Positions 52,001-59,359 of a DNA stretch of 64,000 bases are shown piece after piece. The notes beneath the pieces were generated by a model. It saw only the letters and a program-made list of their open reading frames with translations, searched no databases and had not been told where the DNA came from. The first letter of the stretch is position 1. Each line of letters starts with the position of its first letter. The stretch is from Nocardioides sp. NBC_00368. GTDB lineage: Bacteria; Actinomycetota; Actinomycetes; Propionibacteriales; Nocardioidaceae. The stretch lies in the NCBI RefSeq assembly GCF_036090055.1, contig NZ_CP107970.1, positions 4,342,501-4,406,500 of the forward strand. The letters run 5' to 3'. The position numbers were made by a program, and so were the translations under genes.

Positions 52001-52141
52001 TATGGATACGGCGCCGATGACCGCCTCTACGGCGGGAGCGGGCCCGACAGACTCAACGGCGGATCCGGCAGGGACTACGGCAACGGAGGCGCGGGAGCCG
52101 ACACCTCGACCTCGATCGAGGTCAAGGTCAGCCTCGGGTGA
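49070..52141 (+). CDS. Secreted RTX-like calcium-binding repeat protein
   Basis: A 1023-residue protein with a Sec signal peptide (YVVGGLLLSGLMTVGLASAG) and blocks of the nonapeptide GGxGxDxLx, for example GGDGDDRLFGEDGDD, GGAGNDLLDGGAGAD, GGDGNDTVRSGAGND. These form Ca-binding parallel beta-rolls. In Gram-negatives such proteins leave by type I secretion; here no ABC/MFP partner is adjacent and the signal is Sec-type, so folding after Sec export is likely. No enzyme domain is seen. ATG 49070 is taken; a GTG at 49028 would add 14 residues before the signal. Confidence 0.88.
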   Translation: MRLPSPAYVVGGLLLSGLMTVGLASAGAADTETPVCNGLPVTIDLNTTADATATEGADVILGTPGADTINGLGGDDTICGGDGDDRLFGEDGDDSLLGGAGNDSIGDGVIEACDDGDNVYAGGDGDDSIQVNCHSLSGLTHTVLPGAGNDTVTWPYAGDEIGADSNYLSYSDVAGPVEIDLNPVAVDGRMVVEVTGGAGTDIIRAARDGAAPRVRFVIGSQGDDTITGTDLVEAPGSWKAVETLNGGPGADTIHGGAGRDFLSGGAGADRLHGGAGGDVLNENGQGDGDAFDRDVADDQLFGGAGDDEAYVGMGDDVLDLGDGDDEITFASSPVAVTVSLATTTAQDTGLGSDTISGTEIVTGSRFADDLTAGTGGSTLVGGDGKDRFVGGPGDDVFRDSDASVSYVAARGPITMAPSSLVQDEMTVLGQGTDTVEVWTGSGRGWSLVGSEHGDLLEAGFFCDVTGGAGDDRVVPGDHNANCDDYAISGGNGDDTLEFQENDYRVSYWSERFDGGPGTDMASFAKVSGWVEYTVPAGVEGVIGSAGYDRLYGDARANRIEGGAGDDQIFGGAGNDLLDGGAGADTVDGEAGDDSISGSAGLDELDGSDGNDRVDGGADADSVRGGAGDNTLIGGLGNDLLEGDAAKDSVSGGDGNDTVRSGAGNDSIDLGAGNDMVYAGDGNDTVTAGAGNDVIHGEAGDDRLDVGAGVDQVRAGDGNDTIVGAPVGRGEYGDDVFGGSGRDTVTYAAANAGARAWMPADYYLQTVDHLAEIESVTGSRYADDLRGGSTANTISGGAGNDHIEGLGGTDVLTGGDGNDTIDPGPGNDTVVGSGGTDTVSYASASRTGVRVTLATTSSQNTGGSGYDRISTVENLTGSSVADVLTGSSGTNVVNGSYGNDTISGGAGADRLIGGPGTDTVTYASASGRVAASLTRASGGAGSDTSSGFENLTGSRYDDKLEGNGARNLLQGGAGRDILYGYGADDRLYGGSGPDRLNGGSGRDYGNGGAGADTSTSIEVKVSLG

Positions 52142-52203
52142 AGCTCTGTTGACATCTGGGCACCTACTGTCCATCGAGCCATACTGACGGTACGGTTCGG
52201 GCT

Positions 52204-52659
52204 ATGACGACGATCACAGAGCTCGAGGCGACGACCACCATCAACGCGACGCCGGCCCAGGTGTGGGCGGCGGTCACCGACCTGCCGCGGATGGCTTCGT
52301 GGAGCCCGCAGGTGGTGAAGACGATCGTGTTCGGGCAGGTGAAGGAGGGGACCCGCTTCCTCAACATCAACCACCAGGGCTGGAAGCACTGGCCGACGAA
52401 CGCCAAGGTCGTACGTTTCACCCCGCACTCCGACTTCGCGTTCCGGATCACCGAGAACACGACGGTGTGGTCCTACCAGCTCGAGGAGACTCCGGAGGGG
52501 ACCCTGGTCACCCACCGCCGTGAGACGCCGACCGGCATCTCCGCTCTCTCCCGCTCGCTGACGAACATCGCGTTCGGTGGTCAGGAGCCCTTCACCGAGG
52601 AGCTGCGTACGGGCATGGCGACCACGCTCGCCAAGCTCAAGGCCGACCTCGAGCGCTGA
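52204..52659 (+). CDS. SRPBCC family protein (polyketide cyclase/dehydrase-like)
   Basis: A 151-residue single-domain protein: ATTTINATPAQVWAAVTDLP, MASWSPQVVK and VWSYQLEETPEGTLVTHRRE, the START/Bet v1-like pattern. Likely binds a hydrophobic small molecule; no specific role can be assigned. It starts 62 bp after the RTX gene, with its own promoter possible. It converges on the membrane/HTH gene. Confidence 0.87.
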   Translation: MTTITELEATTTINATPAQVWAAVTDLPRMASWSPQVVKTIVFGQVKEGTRFLNINHQGWKHWPTNAKVVRFTPHSDFAFRITENTTVWSYQLEETPEGTLVTHRRETPTGISALSRSLTNIAFGGQEPFTEELRTGMATTLAKLKADLER

Positions 52660-52676
52660 CCCTCCTGCCCGAAGCG

Positions 52677-53963
52677 TCAGGCCTTGGCCCTGGTCCAGCG
52701 GTAGACGCTGCTGGTGGAGACGCCGAGCTGTGCGGCCACGTCGGGGATGCGGGCGCCGGCGTCGACGAGGAGCCGGGAGGCTTCGGCCTTGTCGTCGGGG
52801 AGATTCGCCAGCAGCTCGGCGATCTCGTCGGGGAAGATGTCGGGATAGTCGATGGCCGGTTCGGGGTCGGGGATGTTCTCCGGGAACGGGATCCGGTCCA
52901 GGAGGGCGCCGTCGGCGTCGGCGGGCTTGGTGGCCGTGCGACCGTTGCTGAACTGCGGGACCATCCCGGCTCCGGGAGCAGCCTCGGCGGCGGTGCGCGC
53001 GGCGTCGGGCACCCGGCTCGACACCCGCTGGCGGGCGTCGGGAGTGGCGAGCGCCGAGGCCATCTCGCGCGTCCGGGGCTCCCGTGACGGCGTCACCTCG
53101 CGGGGAACGTCTGAGACGGTGTCGGCGGTCCGGTCGAAGGGGATGTCGGTCGGCGCCTCGATGGCCCGGTCGGAGCCGCGAGCGGGCGCGACGTGGGGGA
53201 CCTGCTCCGCGACCGGCACGCTGAGCGCCTCATGGACGTCGGGCAGGGTGATCGGCAGCCGGTCGGCCTGGCGGGTGCCCTCGGCGACCGCGGCGAACGC
53301 GTCGACCCACTGAGTGATCTGCTCGCGCATCGCGCCCGGCGCGACGGACCGCAGCGCCACCGCCTCGGCGCGCCAGTAGCGCTTCTGCGCGCGCTCGAGC
53401 TTCCGGCGCGAGGAGGCCGTACGCTTCCGCACCGCCGTGTCGCGAGCCCGCCGCCACTCGACCCGGGTGGCCAGGAGGGCGTGCATCCGGGCGCCCATCC
53501 GCAGGTCGGACCAGGAGCGCTCCATGGCCAGGTGGCGGTCGCCGACGAGCGCCAGGTGCCACATCAGCGCGGCCAGCAGCGGCACGATGAACCGGAACGC
53601 CGCGGCGGTGGCGGCGTGGCCGAGGTGGATCTCGTGCCAGCCGGCGAAGAACCCGGACGCGGCCGACAGGAGCCACGTCAGGGTGAGCAGCGTCTGCGCC
53701 GGCCGGTCCTGCTGGGCCGCCTCTCGCGCCATCAGCGCGACGGTGACCAGGGAGAGCTCGAAGACCCCGGCGAAGGCGTAGGCGTTGATCGTGCCCATGG
53801 CGAGCACGTCGCGTCCGAAGCCGACCATCGCGACGTACGCAGCCGCCGTCGAGATCAGCGCGACCGAGACGGCGCCGAAGAGGATCAGGCCACGGCCGTT
53901 CGCTGCCGCGCCGTTGCCAATCGGGGTCGGCCGGTCCGAGGTCGTGTCGTTGTCGGGACGCAT
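52677..53963 (-). CDS. Membrane protein with SpdB/DUF2637-like region and C-terminal HTH
   Basis: A 428-residue protein. Four N-terminal helices (LILFGAVSVALISTAAAYVA, YAFAGVFELSLVTVALMA, LLTLTWLLSAASGFFAGW, FRFIVPLLAALMWHLALV) resemble the SpdB/DUF2637 spread proteins of actinobacterial conjugative elements. A basic helical stretch rich in Arg (RDTAVRKRTASSRRKLERAQ) and a long disordered part follow. The C-terminus is a helix-turn-helix: ASRLLVDAGARIPDVAAQLG, then VSTSSVYRWTRAKA. No other transfer genes are nearby. Function is inferred weakly. Confidence 0.55.
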   Translation of the reverse strand: MRPDNDTTSDRPTPIGNGAAANGRGLILFGAVSVALISTAAAYVAMVGFGRDVLAMGTINAYAFAGVFELSLVTVALMAREAAQQDRPAQTLLTLTWLLSAASGFFAGWHEIHLGHAATAAAFRFIVPLLAALMWHLALVGDRHLAMERSWSDLRMGARMHALLATRVEWRRARDTAVRKRTASSRRKLERAQKRYWRAEAVALRSVAPGAMREQITQWVDAFAAVAEGTRQADRLPITLPDVHEALSVPVAEQVPHVAPARGSDRAIEAPTDIPFDRTADTVSDVPREVTPSREPRTREMASALATPDARQRVSSRVPDAARTAAEAAPGAGMVPQFSNGRTATKPADADGALLDRIPFPENIPDPEPAIDYPDIFPDEIAELLANLPDDKAEASRLLVDAGARIPDVAAQLGVSTSSVYRWTRAKA

Positions 53964-54115
53964 CGTGGGGTCTCCGGTACCTGAGGCGGTCGATCGTTCG
54001 GGCCCCGGGAGTCTAGGGGATGGAACACACGTTCGAAGCGAACGTGGATGGAGTGTTGCCGAACCGGTCCGAAATTGGGCCGCCGGGACGCGGCACCCGG
54101 GGCTACAGTCCGCTC

Positions 54116-55240
54116 ATGTCGAAGACGGCGGTGCGCCGCGTACTTTTCAGGTCGTTCTGGGCGGTGATCGGGCTGGTCGTCGCGGTCAGCCTCTTCAAGC
54201 TGGCCTTCACCGGCTCGACGCAGGACGCCGACGGCGCACCGCTGACGCCGACCGGGGAGATCCCGCCGGAGGAGGTCGTCGCCGAGAAGGGCACGATCTC
54301 CAACTCGCTCACGATCGACGGGACCATCGTGATCGACAAGCCGGTCTCGGCGACGAGCTCGGTCACCGGCGTGCTGGCGCACAAGTTCGCCGACACCGGT
54401 GCCAAGGTCAAGAAGGGCGACAAGCTCTTCCAGGTGCGGGCCGAGGAGGAGCCCGCCGAAGCGGCCGTCGAAGAGCCTGCCGAGGAGGCCGACGAGCCCG
54501 GGAAGGTCGATGACGCCACCGGCGACGGCGACCGCGACGACGCCCCGGTCGAGCCGCCGGCGCCGAAGCCGGTCTACCACTGGTACACGGTCGTCGCGCC
54601 CGCCACCGGCATCGTCGGCAACTACGCCGTCGACATGATGACCGACGTCGCCGAGGATGGAGTGGTCGTCTCGATCCGTCCCACGACCTTCCACGCGGTC
54701 GGCGCGATCTCACCGCTGGACCGTTACCGGCTGGCCGGCAACCCCGACCGCGCGACCGTGACCATCGAGGGCGGCCCCAAGCCGTTCACCTGCACCGACC
54801 TGGTCGTCGGCGACGCGGCGACCGAGACGATCGCCGGCGACGCCCCCGAGGACGAGATGATGGAGGGGGCACCCGGCGGCGAGGGCGAGTCCGGCGCGGG
54901 CGCCCGGATCAGCTGCCTGGTGCCGGAGAAGGTGACCGTCTTCGACGGCCTGACGATGAGCATGGCCATCGACGCGGGCGCGAGCGACGGCGACGTCGTC
55001 ACCATCCCGGTCACCGCGGTCACGGGTCTGGTCCGGGACGGCAGCGTCTGGGTCGTCGGCGAGGACGGCACCCCCACCGAGCAGCCGGTGAAGCTCGGCC
55101 TCACCGATGGCAAGCTGGTCGAGGTCACCAGCGGGCTGAAGGCCGGCGACTCGGTGCTGCGCTACGTCCCGGGTTCGAAGGAGTCGGGCGGCGGCAAGGG
55201 CGACGAGATGGCCGAGGAAATGCCCATGGGGGAGATGTGA
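54116..55240 (+). CDS. Efflux adaptor-like protein (HlyD/MacA type)
   Basis: A 374-residue membrane-anchored protein: N-terminal helix (SFWAVIGLVVAVSLFKLAF), then a barrel-sandwich hybrid (VSATSSVTGVLAHKFADTGA, VKKGDKLFQVRA) split by an acidic insertion (EEEPAEAAVEEPAEEAD), and C-terminal parts (VVTIPVTAVTGLVRDGSVWV, TSGLKAGDSVL). This is the usual periplasmic-adaptor fold; in Gram-positives it acts on the outer face with the ABC pair encoded next. ATG 54116 is taken for its position before the helix. The stop overlaps the ATPase start. Confidence 0.85.
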   Translation: MSKTAVRRVLFRSFWAVIGLVVAVSLFKLAFTGSTQDADGAPLTPTGEIPPEEVVAEKGTISNSLTIDGTIVIDKPVSATSSVTGVLAHKFADTGAKVKKGDKLFQVRAEEEPAEAAVEEPAEEADEPGKVDDATGDGDRDDAPVEPPAPKPVYHWYTVVAPATGIVGNYAVDMMTDVAEDGVVVSIRPTTFHAVGAISPLDRYRLAGNPDRATVTIEGGPKPFTCTDLVVGDAATETIAGDAPEDEMMEGAPGGEGESGAGARISCLVPEKVTVFDGLTMSMAIDAGASDGDVVTIPVTAVTGLVRDGSVWVVGEDGTPTEQPVKLGLTDGKLVEVTSGLKAGDSVLRYVPGSKESGGGKGDEMAEEMPMGEM

Positions 55241-55944
55241 GCGCTGAGGAGCTCCTGAGGCTCACCGGCGTGGCCCGTACGGTCGAGCTCCCCGACGGCG
55301 AGGACCTGCACATCCTGACCGGCGTCGACCTGCACGTACGCCGCGGGGACCACGTCGGCATCGTCGGCCGATCCGGAACCGGCAAGTCGACGCTGCTGAA
55401 CCTGCTCGGCCTGCTGGACCGGCCCACCGGCGGCACCCTGGAGTGGGCCGGTCGCAACGTCACCGACATCAGCAGCCGGCAGGCCGCCCGGATCCGCGGG
55501 CGGGACGTCGGGTTCGTCTTCCAGCAGTTCAACCTGCTGCCGGGGCGTACGGCGCTGGAGAACGTGATGGCACCGCTGCTGTACGCCTCGGGCAGGGAGT
55601 TCTGGCAGCGCCGCCGGATCGCGGCGACGATGCTGGACAAGGTCGGGCTCGGTGACCGGCTCGACGCGATGCCGCAGTTCCTCTCCGGCGGTGAGCAGCA
55701 GCGCATCGCCATCGCCCGCGCCCTGGTACGCACCCCGTCGGTGGTGCTCGCCGACGAGCCGACCGGAGCCCTCGACGTCGAGACCGGCGCGATGGTGATG
55801 AGGCTGCTCGACCAGGCGACCTACGACTCCGGCGCGGCACTGATCACGATCACCCACGACCAGAACGTCGCGGCGCTGGCCCGGCGGCGGTTTCGGCTCG
55901 CCGAGGGTCGGCTGCACCCGCTGACCGAGGAGGCGGTCGCGTGA
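55237..55944 (+). CDS. ABC transporter ATP-binding protein, MacB/LolD type
   Basis: A 235-residue ATPase: Walker A GRSGTGKSTLLNLLG, Q-loop region FVFQQFNLLPGRTALEN, signature LSGGEQQRIAIARAL, Walker B VVLADEPTGALD and the H-loop ITITHD. It powers the FtsX-like permease encoded downstream. Overlaps both neighbours by 4 bp, a tight three-gene operon. Substrate unknown; candidates are peptides, lipids or antibiotics. Confidence 0.95.
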   Translation: MSAEELLRLTGVARTVELPDGEDLHILTGVDLHVRRGDHVGIVGRSGTGKSTLLNLLGLLDRPTGGTLEWAGRNVTDISSRQAARIRGRDVGFVFQQFNLLPGRTALENVMAPLLYASGREFWQRRRIAATMLDKVGLGDRLDAMPQFLSGGEQQRIAIARALVRTPSVVLADEPTGALDVETGAMVMRLLDQATYDSGAALITITHDQNVAALARRRFRLAEGRLHPLTEEAVA

Positions 55945-57164
55945 GGACGGCCCTGGCGCGGATCGTCACCGGCTTGGCCGCCTCGACCGTCGAGGCGTGG
56001 CAGGAGCTGCGCATCCACAAGCTCCGGGTGCTGTTGTCGCTGGTCGGCGTGGCGGTGGCGGTCGCCTCGATCACCGCGACGGTGGCGGCCGGCCAGATCG
56101 CGAAGCAGATGTTCACCGAGTCCTACGAGACCGACGGGCGACCGGCGCACATCTCGATCATGGCCTACGACGACCGCAACGGCATGCCGCTCTCCGTCGA
56201 GCGGGTCCGGCCAGCGTTCCAGACGGTCGCGGAGCGGTTCGACGTCACGTACGCCTCCGCGCGGATCTCCGCCTACGACATCAAGGCGACCACCGCGAGC
56301 CGGAGCAAGCGAATCGAGCTGATGGGAGTCGATCCTGCGTACGCGGCGATCCACCGGGTCGTGGTCCCGCAGGGCCGCTGGCTGGAGGAGTCGGACACGG
56401 AGCGCCTCTCCCCGGCGCTCGTGGTCGACGAGACGTTCCTGAAGAAGCTCGGTCTGCAGGGCACGCCGCTGCCGACCGCGGTCGAGCTGAACGGCCAGGG
56501 TCTGTCGGTGACCGCCACGATCGTCGGGGTGACCAGCCTGCGCGGCTACGGCACGCCGCGGGCGTTCATGCTGGCCGACTCGCTCGAGCACTGGCAGACC
56601 GGAACCCCGTCGGACGCCAGCTACGAGATGTGGGTGCCGGTCGAGGGCGCCGACCAGCTCGCGTCCGAGATCAACCTGGCGATGCGCGCCGAGCTCCCGG
56701 GTCTCCAGGTCGACGCCCAGCGCGACGACTACATGGCGTGGGGCGGTGAGGACCCGATCGGGCCGATCAAGTGGGTGATCATCGGGATCGCCGGCATCAT
56801 CCTGCTGCTCGGCGCCCTGAGCCTGCTCAACATCGCGCTGGTCACCATCCAGCAGCGGATCCGGGAGATCGGGATCCGGCGCAGCTTCGGTGCGACCACC
56901 GGGAGGGTGTTCTTCTCGGTGATGATGGAGAGCGTCGTGGCCACCGTCGTCGCAGGCGTGATCGGCGTGCTCCTGGCCGTGGCCGCCGTCAAGAACCCGC
57001 TGGTGGAGAAGTACGTCCTCCAGGGCATCGACGACGTCCCGCCCTTCCCGCTCTCGGCGGCCTTCCTCGGTCTCGCCGTCGCGCTCGCGGTCGGCGCGAT
57101 CGCGGGCATCCTCCCGGCGATGATCGCCGCCCGGGTCAAGATCATCGACGCGATCCGGTTCTAA
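55941..57164 (+). CDS. ABC transporter permease, MacB/FtsX type
   Basis: A 407-residue permease with one N-terminal helix (VLLSLVGVAVAVASITATV), a large extracytoplasmic MacB_PCD domain (about residues 45-265) and three C-terminal helices (IGIAGIILLLGALSLLNIAL, SVMMESVVATVVAGVIGVLL, LSAAFLGLAVALAVGAIAGI). The motif REIGIRRSFGATTG is the FtsX-family coupling segment. These mechanotransducing transporters work with adaptors such as the upstream gene product. Confidence 0.94.
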   Translation: MRTALARIVTGLAASTVEAWQELRIHKLRVLLSLVGVAVAVASITATVAAGQIAKQMFTESYETDGRPAHISIMAYDDRNGMPLSVERVRPAFQTVAERFDVTYASARISAYDIKATTASRSKRIELMGVDPAYAAIHRVVVPQGRWLEESDTERLSPALVVDETFLKKLGLQGTPLPTAVELNGQGLSVTATIVGVTSLRGYGTPRAFMLADSLEHWQTGTPSDASYEMWVPVEGADQLASEINLAMRAELPGLQVDAQRDDYMAWGGEDPIGPIKWVIIGIAGIILLLGALSLLNIALVTIQQRIREIGIRRSFGATTGRVFFSVMMESVVATVVAGVIGVLLAVAAVKNPLVEKYVLQGIDDVPPFPLSAAFLGLAVALAVGAIAGILPAMIAARVKIIDAIRF

Positions 57165-57172
57165 AACGATTC

Positions 57173-57233
57173 GGCGGTCGAGCCTGTCGAGACCTCCCGT
57201 GACTAGACGGGGGTCTCGACAAGCTCGACCACC
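57173..57233. repeat. Two VETT palindromes (variant arms)
   Basis: 57173-57197 has arms GGCGGTCGAG and GAGACCTCC; 57209-57233 has GGGGGTCTCGAC and CTCGACCACC. They lie between convergent permease and ino1 genes and are the only copies beyond 41 kb. Confidence 0.85.
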
Positions 57234-57246
57234 GGCCGAGCGAGGA

Positions 57247-58329
57247 TCACTCGCCGCGGATGAACGCCTCCAGCTGGGCGCGACCCTCGGTGTCCTCGAT
57301 CTGCACCGGCGGGCTCTTCATCAGGTAGGCCGAGGCCGGGATGATCGGGCCGCCGATGCCGCGGTCCTTGGCGATCTTCGCGGCACGGACGGCGTCGATG
57401 ATGATGCCGGCGGAGTTGGGCGAGTCCCACACCTCGAGCTTGTACTCCAGGTTGAGCGGGACGTCACCGAACGCGCGACCCTCGAGCCGAACGTACGCCC
57501 ACTTGCGGTCGTCGAGCCACTGCACGTAGTCCGAGGGACCGATGTGCACGTTGCGGTCGTCGATCTTGTCGGCCAGCTCGCCCTTGAGGTTGGAGGTGAC
57601 CGCCTGCGTCTTGGACACCTTCTTGGACTCCAGGCGCTCGCGCTCGAGCATGTTCTTGAAGTCCATGTTGCCGCCGACGTTGAGCTGGTACGTACGGTCC
57701 AGCGCGACGCCGCGGTCCTCGAACAGCTTGGCCATGACGCGGTGGGTGATGGTGGCACCGACCTGCGACTTGATGTCGTCACCGACGATCGGGACGCCGG
57801 CGGCCTCGAACTTCGCGGCCCACTCCGGGTCGGAGGCGATGAAGACCGGCAGGGCGTTGACGAAGGCGACGCCCGCGTCGATCGCGCACTGCGCGTAGAA
57901 CTTGTCGGCCTCCTCCGAGCCCACGGGAAGGTAGGAGACGAGGACGTCGACCTCCTTCTCGCGAAGGATCGAGACGACGTCCACGGGGTCGAGGCCCGAC
58001 TCGGAGATGGTCTGCTTGTAGTACTTGCCCAGGCCGTCGAGCGTGGGACCACGCTGCACCTCGACGCCCGTGAACGGGACGTCGGCGATCTTGATGGTGT
58101 TGTTCTCGGAGGCGTTGATCGCCTCGGAGAGGTCCTTGCCGACCTTCTTGTCGTCGACGTCGAAGGCAGCGACGAACTCGACGTCAGAGACGTGGTAGTC
58201 GCCGAACGTGACGTGCATCAGGCCCGGGACACTGCCCGCCGGGTCGGCGTCCCTGTAGTACTCCACACCCTGGACCAGGGAGCTGGCGCAGTTGCCGACT
58301 CCCGCGATTGCTACACGAACCGAACCCAT
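57247..58329 (-). CDS. ino1: myo-Inositol-1-phosphate synthase
   Basis: A 360-residue NAD-dependent enzyme converting glucose 6-phosphate to inositol 1-phosphate, the first step to phosphatidylinositol and mycothiol. Motifs: VAIAGVGNCASSLVQGVEYY (NAD loop), VSYLPVGSEEADKFYAQCAI, VGDDIKSQVGATITHR, TYQLNVGGNMDFKNM and the GPSDYVQWLDD segment. Start MGSVRVAIAG at 58329 with AAGGAG upstream. It pairs with the PadR gene as Rv0046c-Rv0047c do in Mycobacterium. Confidence 0.96.
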   Translation of the reverse strand: MGSVRVAIAGVGNCASSLVQGVEYYRDADPAGSVPGLMHVTFGDYHVSDVEFVAAFDVDDKKVGKDLSEAINASENNTIKIADVPFTGVEVQRGPTLDGLGKYYKQTISESGLDPVDVVSILREKEVDVLVSYLPVGSEEADKFYAQCAIDAGVAFVNALPVFIASDPEWAAKFEAAGVPIVGDDIKSQVGATITHRVMAKLFEDRGVALDRTYQLNVGGNMDFKNMLERERLESKKVSKTQAVTSNLKGELADKIDDRNVHIGPSDYVQWLDDRKWAYVRLEGRAFGDVPLNLEYKLEVWDSPNSAGIIIDAVRAAKIAKDRGIGGPIIPASAYLMKSPPVQIEDTEGRAQLEAFIRGE

Positions 58330-58372
58330 CGGGGCTCCTTCCATACTTCTGTCCGGTTCACCGGTCAGAAGG

Positions 58373-59026
58373 TCATTTCTCGTTCTCTAGGCTGCTCTGC
58401 GCTGTGCGCGAGACGTCCGCTTCGTCGCGTACGCCATCGTCATCCCCCAGATCCCCCTGACCCGCTGCCTGCTCGTTGATCGCAGGCTTGGGGTTGCGCT
58501 CGGCATCGATCAGCGAGGAGAGCCAACGGACCTCCCGCTCGACCGACTCGACACCGTGACGCTGTAGCTCGCGGGCGTAGGAGTCGACCTCTTTCTGGGT
58601 CATGGCAAGCTCGCGTTGCACCCGGTCGAGCCGCTCCTGGAGCCGGCTGCGACGCCCTTCGAGGACGCGCAGCCTGATCTCCATGTCGGTGCGACCGAAG
58701 AACGCGAACCTGATGTCGAAGTTGTCGTCCTCCCAGGCCATCGGGCCGACCTCGGACATGAGCTGGGTGAACTCACGCTCCCCGGCAGCCGTCAGCTGAT
58801 AGACGATCCGCGGCCGCCGGGTGACCGGCGTGACGGTCTGCGCCTCCTCCTCGATGAGGTGCTTGCGCAGCATCTTCTTCAGGGCGGGGTAGAGCGAGCC
58901 GTACGACAGCACTCGACCCCAGCCGAGCATCAGGTTGAGCCGCTTGCGCAGCTCGTAGCCATGCATAGGCGACTCGTGCAGCAGCCCGAGGACTGCCAAC
59001 TCGATCGTCTCTGCGCGACGTGCCAT
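58373..59026 (-). CDS. PadR family transcriptional regulator
   Basis: A 217-residue regulator: winged helix ELAVLGLLHESPMHGYELRK, then GSLYPALKKMLRKHLIEEEA, and a C-terminal PadR dimer helix with coiled-coil (SRLQERLDRVQRELAMTQKE). The tail is acidic. ATG 59026 fits the family start MARRAETIELAVLG. A -10-like TACGAT ends 7 nt before the ATG, so the mRNA may be leaderless. It lies 43 bp upstream of ino1 and probably regulates it. Confidence 0.92.
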   Translation of the reverse strand: MARRAETIELAVLGLLHESPMHGYELRKRLNLMLGWGRVLSYGSLYPALKKMLRKHLIEEEAQTVTPVTRRPRIVYQLTAAGEREFTQLMSEVGPMAWEDDNFDIRFAFFGRTDMEIRLRVLEGRRSRLQERLDRVQRELAMTQKEVDSYARELQRHGVESVEREVRWLSSLIDAERNPKPAINEQAAGQGDLGDDDGVRDEADVSRTAQSSLENEK

Positions 59027-59034
59027 ACGACCTA

Positions 59035-59054
59035 TCGTACCGATATATCTACGA
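59035..59054. promoter_or_regulatory. Possible PadR operator/promoter
   Basis: Inverted repeat TCGTA (59035-59039) and TACGA (59050-59054) around an AT-rich centre (GATATATC), next to the padR start. On the minus strand TACGAT ends 7 nt before the ATG. Confidence 0.45.
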
Positions 59055-59359
59055 CGGCAAATAGAGACCAAAGTCTTGTCTGATGACGCCTGGGAACGGC
59101 GTTTCGATGCAACCGTCACCGAACTGTTGACGTCAGGTGACTTGAGGCGCGCTGGGCGTGGATGCTGGGGCGCTAGCGTCGATTGCGTACGCTGATGGCT
59201 GCCGTTCAACGACCCGAGGAGCCACCCGGGGGAAATGTCCGGCAGCGTCGCGCGTCAGGTTGATGGGATTCCCTCGGGGGGATTCAGCGACGTCGGGGGA
59301 TTGTCAGTGTCAGCCCGTCCGGTCACGTGCCGGGCAGTCACAGGAGCAGTGCTACACCC
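59055..59359. other. Intergenic region upstream of the penicillin-binding protein gene
   Basis: No gene seen. It contains a candidate ECF sigma promoter (59093-59118) and a TTGACG near 59128. Confidence 0.4.
59093..59118 (+). promoter_or_regulatory. Candidate ECF sigma (SigM-like) promoter
   Basis: GGAAC (59093-59097), exactly 16 nt, CGTCA (59114-59118). This fits the GGAAC-N16-18-CGTC pattern reported for mycobacterial SigM-type promoters. It is about 240 bp upstream of the PBP gene. Confidence 0.35.
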
